54,924 nucleotides of DNA from Candidatus Magnetocorallium paracelense (GTDB lineage Bacteria > Nitrospirota > Thermodesulfovibrionia > Thermodesulfovibrionales > Magnetobacteriaceae): positions 1-54,924 of the forward strand of contig JAREWP010000064.1 in assembly GCA_029001845.1 (NCBI GenBank), in the 5' to 3' direction. The notes under the pieces were generated by a model that saw only the letters and a program-made list of their open reading frames with translations, did no database searches and was not told the origin of the DNA. Positions 50,439 to 54,924 of the stretch are shown here, one piece after another (within the stretch, counting starts at the first letter, position 1; each line of letters begins with the position of its first letter). The translations under genes were made by a program, and so were the position numbers.

Positions 50439-51869
50439 ATGAAGGTTTTACTTATAGATCCGCCGGGGATAGATGGTTTTCCCATAGGCAGGGTGCTGGG
50501 GAGTTTCGGCGTCAATAAGGCGGACCAGTCCTGGCCTCCCTATGACCTTCAGATTCTTGCCGGTTATTGTAAAAAAAATGGCCACCTGCCCAAAATAGTC
50601 GATGCCAATAATCTGGGATTGTCCCTTAATGATATTAAGAGAGAGATCGCTGCTTTTAAACCTGACTGGCTGGTGTATCTTACGTGCTTTCAGTCTTTTA
50701 ATCTGGATGTTGAAGTTGCAAGAACAGCCAAGGAGACAGACTCTTCAATAAGGACCGCCTGCATATCGCTCTCAATGCTTAGTGTAGACAAACCGGGCGA
50801 TAAGCTCAGAGATTTTCCTTATTTGGATTATATCCCCTGGGGAGAAGGCGAGCTCTCTGTTATGCAACTTATTGACAGCAAAAATCCGGCCGATATTGAA
50901 GGTCTTTGTTTCAGGAAAGAAAACGGCGAAATTGTTTTAAACGGTACAACGAAGAAGAGCCTGAACCTTGATGAATTCGGCATTCCGGTGCAGGAAGGAA
51001 TGCCATTTCATATTTATAAGTGCCCCCTTGCAATGAGAACGCCGATGGCAATTGTAAGCTGCTCAAGAGGATGTATAAATCAGTGCGTTCACTGTCAGGC
51101 CGGAGCCTTTCATAAGTCATTGAGATACAGGTCCGTTGAGTCCGTATTGGAAGAGCTGAGAATTCTAAAATCCCTGGGCATTAGGGAAATTAAATTTTAC
51201 GACTGCTCACTACCATCTAAAAGAGATTTTATCATGCCTCTGACAAAGGCGATGATAGAGGAGAATTTCGGTTTCACCTGGCACTGCAACGCAAGAGCCG
51301 ACAGGCTTGATGAGGAAATTCTCGAGTTAATGAAGCGATCGGGGTGTCATACAATCAGTATCGGCTCCGAAAGCGCTGTCCCTGAAATTTTAAAGGGTAT
51401 GCACAAGAACGAAACAGTGGAGGAGATAGAAGAGAAAGTCAGGCTCGTAAAGAAGAAGGGAATGAGGGTGCTTATGTATCTTACCTTTGGCCTTGAGGGA
51501 GAGACCGAGGAGACGATGAAACAATCCTACAAATTTGTGGAGAAGTTAAAGCCCGATTATGCTACCTTCGGTATTGCAGTACCTGCGCCGGGCACTCCCT
51601 TTTATGATTCTCTGAATAAAAATGGGTTTCTCACAAACAAAACTCTCCACCTTCAGGACCCGATGGCGCTTCCCGGATTTAATTACCCGAATCTGTCAGG
51701 GGAACGGATACTTTCGTTTACCAGACAGGCGTACAGAAAATACTATTTTTCTCCAAACTATATACTGAGAAGGATACTCTCCATAAAGTCCCTTTATGAG
51801 GCCAAATCTTCTGCATTAAACGCTCTGGCCATGATTAGGCGATATGTCTTTGGCGGACTTTCGGGCTGA
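50439..51869 (+). CDS. B12-binding radical SAM protein
   Basis: A 476-residue protein. The N-terminal about 150 residues form a cobalamin-binding Rossmann-like domain (KVLLIDPPGIDGFP, PDWLVYLTCFQSFNLDVEVA, YIPWGEGE). The radical SAM core has C212-x3-C216-x2-C219 (GCINQCVHCQ), REIKFYDCSLPSKRDF, TWHCNARADRLDEEILELMK and GSESAVPEILKGM. Such enzymes methylate or rearrange unactivated carbons in lipid, cofactor or natural-product pathways. AAAGGAG precedes the ATG. It is a single gene between repeat regions. The substrate is not evident; hopanoid or BchE/oxygen-independent cyclase relatives are possible. Confidence 0.93.
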   Translation: MKVLLIDPPGIDGFPIGRVLGSFGVNKADQSWPPYDLQILAGYCKKNGHLPKIVDANNLGLSLNDIKREIAAFKPDWLVYLTCFQSFNLDVEVARTAKETDSSIRTACISLSMLSVDKPGDKLRDFPYLDYIPWGEGELSVMQLIDSKNPADIEGLCFRKENGEIVLNGTTKKSLNLDEFGIPVQEGMPFHIYKCPLAMRTPMAIVSCSRGCINQCVHCQAGAFHKSLRYRSVESVLEELRILKSLGIREIKFYDCSLPSKRDFIMPLTKAMIEENFGFTWHCNARADRLDEEILELMKRSGCHTISIGSESAVPEILKGMHKNETVEEIEEKVRLVKKKGMRVLMYLTFGLEGETEETMKQSYKFVEKLKPDYATFGIAVPAPGTPFYDSLNKNGFLTNKTLHLQDPMALPGFNYPNLSGERILSFTRQAYRKYYFSPNYILRRILSIKSLYEAKSSALNALAMIRRYVFGGLSG

Positions 51870-52102
51870 ATCGGTTCCGGAGCGGGGAAAACATGAGGAG
51901 TATGGTTCTTTTTTTGGCTGATATGATTCAATCTAAAATCTAAGCCGACAATTTGTCATTAAAAACGGATAAGGCATAAAGCAACAGGCATATGGAAAAA
52001 GTATTGTGACCTTTTTGCGGTCTAATCCAATATTTCTTTCACCGGGCCAATCTCGCCGCTTTCAAGACGTATTTTGATTCCATGAGGGTGGGTGGGAGAC
52101 TT

Positions 52103-52294
52103 CTATTGTTGATTTATTCGCTTAAGGCTGTCATAAATATCGTTTGCCCGTATATTCCCTTTGATTCCCATTTCACGAAATATATCTATAACCTCTGAGG
52201 ATGATAATTTTAGTAGAAAAGAAGCCTCCCTGAGAGTAAGTTTACCACTCTCATATGATTTTCCTATATAATATTCAAATCCGATCCTTGCCAA
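52103..52294 (-). CDS. UPF0175-type antitoxin, N-terminally truncated
   Basis: A 63-residue frame starting at TTG. EYYIGKSYESGKLTLREASF and LLKLSSSEVIDIFREMGIKG match the C-terminal half of UPF0175 antitoxins (helix, then helix-turn-helix-like end). The usual N-terminal ribbon of about 30 residues is missing. The frame overlaps the end of a PIN-domain fragment in another frame. It is probably the surviving part of a broken toxin-antitoxin locus and may be non-functional. Confidence 0.6.
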   Translation of the reverse strand: MARIGFEYYIGKSYESGKLTLREASFLLKLSSSEVIDIFREMGIKGNIRANDIYDSLKRINQQ

Positions 52295-52395
52295 TTTCCT
52301 TGAGGAATAGTAACATTAAAATTTTTGACTATAAGTTCCTTTAATCCTGATTTGGAAATCTTTATAAGACAGTCTGAATCCATTAATACCCTCAT
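52264..52395 (-). pseudogene. N-terminal fragment of a PIN-domain toxin
   Basis: A 43-residue frame from ATG 52393-52395 begins MRVLMDSDCLIKISKSGLKE and continues to a strand ending VTIP, the N-terminal pattern of PIN-like RNase toxins with the first catalytic Asp (DSD). After residue 32 the similarity stops and the frame runs out of phase into the UPF0175 remnant. The rest of the PIN domain is deleted. Confidence 0.6.
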
Positions 52396-52421
52396 GTAAC
52401 CTATTGTAATTCATAGGTTAC
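52396..52421 (-). promoter_or_regulatory. Operator-like palindrome upstream of the PIN fragment
   Basis: GTAACCTAT (52396-52404) and ATAGGTTAC (52413-52421) are exact inverted repeats with an 8-nt spacer, touching the ATG of the PIN fragment. This is the size and place of an autoregulatory toxin-antitoxin operator that has outlived its genes. Confidence 0.6.
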
Positions 52422-52553
52422 ACCAAAGTCAAAGTAATATTTTTCATACTATATATTTTAGTCCTTACTCTGCTACGCCTGCGCCTAAAACGGCTTGCCT
52501 CCTTGTCTAAGCACTTGCTTTTACACCCTCGGCACTCGACCTGATTGTCAGAT

Positions 52554-52600
52554 TTAGTCGCTTATAAGTAAAATAGTGCGTAAAAAAGCACCAATATTTT
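52554..52600. repeat. 47-bp dispersed repeat, copy A
   Basis: TTAGTCGCTTATAA followed by a diverged stretch ending AAAAAAGC..CAA.ATTTT. The copy at 53297-53343 shares the first 14 bases exactly and about three quarters of the 47 bp. Confidence 0.55.
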
Positions 52601-52698
52601 GAATGTCACAGTTTTAACTTTTATTTATAAGGCTTTTAAGCATTTAGAAATATGCTCTGACTTTTCAGGTTAAGCTGTAAAAGCAGCGTTTTTTTACT

Positions 52699-52816
52699 CC
52701 CTCTCCCCCTTTGAAGGGGGAGAGGGTTGGGGTGAGGGGGTACGGTATGGTACTCGATAGGGTAACGCTTCTCCACCGTCACCCCTCACCAATCCTCTCC
52801 TCTCAAGGGGAGAGGA
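52699..52816. repeat. Composite palindromic repeat (CCCTCTCC type)
   Basis: CCCTCTCCCCCTT / AAGGGGGAGAGGG is a first hairpin followed by TTGGGGTGAGGGGG. About 50 bp on, the arrangement recurs inverted (CACCCCTCACCAATCCTCTC and CAAGGGGAGAGGAT). This is a frequent kind of dispersed non-coding repeat in environmental bacteria. Confidence 0.75.
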
Positions 52817-53296
52817 TACTTGAAGGGAATTTCTTCGAAATTCCCCTAACCTCTTTGGTGACCGCTACGCCGAGTCGGGTATCATAATCAGGACCACAAG
52901 AAGCTGCTTATTATGAAAAGAAGAATATATTGAATAGGTAGGATATAGGAAACAGGAATTAATAGATTGTCAATTCTCATTAAAAATGGTAAGATAAACA
53001 GAAACCAAATACTCACTATTACTTTTTGACTAAAATTACGCTTGACGCCATTATTAAAACAGTATTCAGTATACCAGACATTTCCTCGCTGATTGTTGGC
53101 GCTAGAAGCAGATCAACTTTTGTCAGAGTATTGGGATTTATCTTTTGGGTCTTTATACTTGTAGGCGTGATTGTGTTGGCGATAAGGTGAATTTCCTAAT
53201 CCACCGCAATTATGGAAAATGGAATTCATATTTTAAACTTATCCCTTGCGCCTGTCGCCTTATGTCTTAAATCATGCTTGGTAACTATTTGACGTG

Positions 53297-53343
53297 TTAG
53301 TCGCTTATAAATGTAACTGTACGCAAAAAAGCCACAACATTTT
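53297..53343. repeat. 47-bp dispersed repeat, copy B
   Basis: Same 14-base start TTAGTCGCTTATAA as at 52554 and a similar A-rich end. It directly precedes the MITE fragment at 53355. Confidence 0.55.
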
Positions 53344-53354
53344 TATATCTCACA

Positions 53355-53387
53355 CAGTCGGAAGTCGCTACACACTTTAAGTTAATG
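53355..53387. repeat. MITE-like element, right-end fragment
   Basis: CAGTCGGAAGTCGCTACACA and then CTTTAAGTTAATG match the right terminal repeat of the element at 19115-19236 with few changes. The interior and left end are absent. Confidence 0.65.
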
Positions 53388-53418
53388 GTATTGAACATTG
53401 GAATACAATAAAACAAAG

Positions 53419-53529
53419 CGTCATTCCCGCAATCCCTTAGGCGGGAATCCAGAGATCGAAGAAAGAAATTGTGTAATTAACGGTGTTAAAAAACGCCGGA
53501 TTCCCGCTTAAGGGACTGCGGGAATGACG
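53419..53529. repeat. MITE-like inverted repeat with 32-bp arms
   Basis: CGTCATTCCCGCAATCCCTT (start of 53419-53450) is repeated inverted at 53498-53529 with two mismatches over 32 bp. The spacer is 47 bp and non-coding. Elements with TCATTCCCGC ends are common in proteobacterial genomes. Confidence 0.75.
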
Positions 53530-53624
53530 ATATCATGGTTTTGAAACTATCAATGATTGGGACGTGAGCATCCAGATGGAAATAATCTCTGTTTAAATCT
53601 GAAATCAATGGAGGAACATACTGT

Positions 53625-54716
53625 ATGACAGACAATAATAGTGGACGAGTTGCCATTCTTTATTCCGGAGATTATGAGACAAGGCGAAACGCTACGCCCG
53701 AAAGCAACAACCGTTTAGCGGCGGTGTTCCAGGAGTTAGCCAACCTGGGAGTGTATGCCGAGCCGGCTGTTTATAACGACGACTTTTGTGAGGAAGTTCG
53801 TGGGCAGTTGATGGGTGTAAATGTAGTGCTGGTGTGGATGAATCCGATTCAGGACGGACGTGACAGGACGATTCTGGATTCCATTCTTCGTGAAGTTGCC
53901 GCTGCGGGCGTTTATGTCAGCGCCCATCCCGATGTTATCCTGAAGATGGGCACTAAGGAAGTCCTTTATCGGACACGTGAGATGGAATGGGGATGCCATA
54001 CGCATATGTATTCTACCATAGAACAGTTTCGCCAAGAGCTGCCAATAAGGCTGGCTTCAGGTAAGGCCCGTGTTCTCAAGCAATACCGTGGCAACGGCGG
54101 AGACGGCGTATGGAAGGTCGAGTTATCGCGAGATGTTTCTTTACAGCAACCTGAAAGTACTGTGCGCGTACGCCATGCCAAGCGGGGGTGTATTGAAGAA
54201 GAGGTTTCGTTAGATGATTTTTTAGGCAGATGTGAGCCCTATTTTATCGGGGATGGCAGGATGATTGACCAGGCCTACCAGGAGCGTTTGCCTGAAGGTA
54301 TGATACGCTGTTATCTGGTGCACGATAAAATCGCAGGATTCGGACATCAGGCGGTCAATGCGCTCTACCCGGCGCCTCCCGGCGCCGCGCCTGCTGAAGC
54401 TCCTCAGCCCGGCCCTCGATTGTATCATCCTCCTACAATGCCGAAATTTCAGGTGTTAAAGAAAAAAGTGGAGCAGACGTGGGTTCCGTCAATGCAGCAG
54501 ATACTGGACATTGACGCCAAGAGCCTGCCGATACTCTGGGATTGCGATTTTCTGTTCGGGCCGAAGAGTGCATCAGGTGAGGACACTTATGTACTTTGCG
54601 AGATCAATGTCAGCAGCGTAGCACCATTTCCGGAATCTGCGCCGCCATACATTGCCAAAGCGACCCTTGCCCTGCCTTTTACCCTCATTTTAAGCTGGAC
54701 TTTTCATAATGTTTAG
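53625..54716 (+). CDS. Cj0069-family protein (ATP-grasp-like), altered C-terminus
   Basis: A 363-residue protein of the Cj0069 family: RVAILYSGDYETRRNATPES, AEPAVYNDDFCEEVRGQLMG, VVLVWMNPIQDGRDRTILD, SAHPDVILKMGTKEVLYRTR and RVLKQYRGNGGDGVWKVE are all conserved. The overall layout is ATP-grasp-like, with unknown substrate. The final segment after NVSSVAPFPESAPPYIAKAT reads LALPFTLILSWTFHNV, which does not look like the family and ends exactly where an insertion sequence appears to begin. GC content is higher than in the neighbours, suggesting transfer. GGAGGA precedes the ATG by about 13 nt. Confidence 0.85.
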   Translation: MTDNNSGRVAILYSGDYETRRNATPESNNRLAAVFQELANLGVYAEPAVYNDDFCEEVRGQLMGVNVVLVWMNPIQDGRDRTILDSILREVAAAGVYVSAHPDVILKMGTKEVLYRTREMEWGCHTHMYSTIEQFRQELPIRLASGKARVLKQYRGNGGDGVWKVELSRDVSLQQPESTVRVRHAKRGCIEEEVSLDDFLGRCEPYFIGDGRMIDQAYQERLPEGMIRCYLVHDKIAGFGHQAVNALYPAPPGAAPAEAPQPGPRLYHPPTMPKFQVLKKKVEQTWVPSMQQILDIDAKSLPILWDCDFLFGPKSASGEDTYVLCEINVSSVAPFPESAPPYIAKATLALPFTLILSWTFHNV

Positions 54717-54733
54717 TATTACACTAAGACATT

Positions 54734-54924
54734 ATGGAAAAACAAAATCAAATCAAACGAACAATTTCACAGTCAGAGGCACTTGAGGATATCAGTAATA
54801 TGCTCAATACAAACAAAAACATAACCAGAACAGAATTGGCGGATAAAGTTTGCGAAAGGTACAGTTTTACAGATCCTCTGGGCGTCAAACAGCGGGCGGG
54901 GTGTCTGAAAGCCCTGCGCGAGCT
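54734..54924 (+). CDS. Transposase N-terminus (IS4-type or DUF4338-like), cut by window end
   Basis: Open from ATG 54734 to the last base, 63 codons: a basic start (MEKQNQIKRTISQSEA) and then ITRTELADKVCERYSFTDPL and GCLKALREL. This is the N-terminal DNA-binding region seen in large IS4-type transposases and related DUF4338/DruA proteins. Which of the two cannot be settled without the catalytic part. The sequence just before it (CATAATG...ACATTATG, 54705-54736) forms an imperfect inverted repeat. Confidence 0.65.
   Translation, partial: MEKQNQIKRTISQSEALEDISNMLNTNKNITRTELADKVCERYSFTDPLGVKQRAGCLKALRE

Noticed and set aside
50104-50442. 112-residue frame upstream of the radical SAM gene
   Set aside because: Begins inside GGGGCGAAC/GTTCGCCCC and GCAGAC/GTCTGC palindromes, with no conserved pattern; repeats read as codons.
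37398-53529. Possible CRISPR array among the repeats
   Set aside because: Repeats are dispersed, unequally spaced and few; no regular spacer pattern and no cas genes.

Overview
The window looks like a chromosomal segment of an uncultivated, Gram-negative, anaerobic bacterium of the deltaproteobacterial/Nitrospirota type; this placement is inference from gene content. The grounds are a metV-metF pair and a cooC gene (folate C1 chemistry and CO-dehydrogenase maturation, as in Wood-Ljungdahl organisms), assimilatory cysD/cysN, ThyX instead of ThyA, a ZraSRP-like sigma-54 envelope system, a BamD-like lipoprotein, and a DUF547/TVP38/flavin-disulfide-reductase cluster. Core genes are moderately AT-rich. 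The accessory stretches at about 0.3-4.2 kb and 37.4-43.8 kb are more AT-rich, while the last complete gene (53.6 kb) is more GC-rich.

Layout. 1-4.2 kb is an accessory segment. It holds an IS66 transposase tail, an archaeo-eukaryotic-primase/SF2-helicase protein of the TOTE conflict-system type, a ParE/RelE-type toxin-antitoxin pair and a stop-riddled pseudogene, and it ends at the 3' end of a tRNA-Ala(CGC). 4.4-16.6 kb is a long minus-strand run. In transcription order it is a DHH phosphoesterase, cysD, cysN, lysA, dapF, cooC, 5-formyl-THF cyclo-ligase, folE, an unusually long FolD-like protein, metV, metF, panB and thyX, so it joins folate/C1, sulfate activation and lysine/DAP synthesis. 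17-25.4 kb holds an orphan 420-residue protein and a minus-strand surface-glycan group: an RfbH/E1-like iron-sulfur sugar dehydratase, a GT39-like transferase, a TMTC-like TPR glycosyltransferase and a membrane protein. A divergent zinc alcohol dehydrogenase follows. 25.6-28.9 kb is thrS-infC-rpmI-rplT, in which thrS (ATC) and infC (ATA) both seem to use rare initiation codons. 29.0-32.6 kb (minus) is an AlaC-like aminotransferase, hom, a TusA-like protein and a MoeB/ThiF-like protein. 33.3-37.3 kb is a two-component pair divergent from a ZraP-like protein that has a good sigma-54 promoter.

37.4-43 kb is the most unusual part. It is a minus-strand row of single genes: an antidote with a truncated killer toxin, a REP-associated Y1 transposase, a TIR-domain protein, an orphan, a candidate PD-(D/E)XK nuclease, and a membrane/zinc-ribbon pair. 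Degenerate copies of one short motif (GGGGAATT..GGGGACAGGT, read on the minus strand) separate the genes from the transposase to the membrane protein, and part of the row lies between two nearly identical 70-bp repeats. This resembles a cassette-like defence array, with the RAYT transposase as a possible agent.

43.9-51.9 kb (mostly plus) carries DUF547, TVP38, a MerA-like reductase, a convergent lipid-kinase homologue, a BamD-like lipoprotein, a precorrin-2 dehydrogenase, moaC and a B12-binding radical SAM protein. 52.1-53.6 kb is a gene-poor repeat cluster with a degraded PIN/UPF0175 toxin-antitoxin remnant. 53.6 kb to the end has a Cj0069-family gene whose 3' end seems to run into the start of another insertion sequence.
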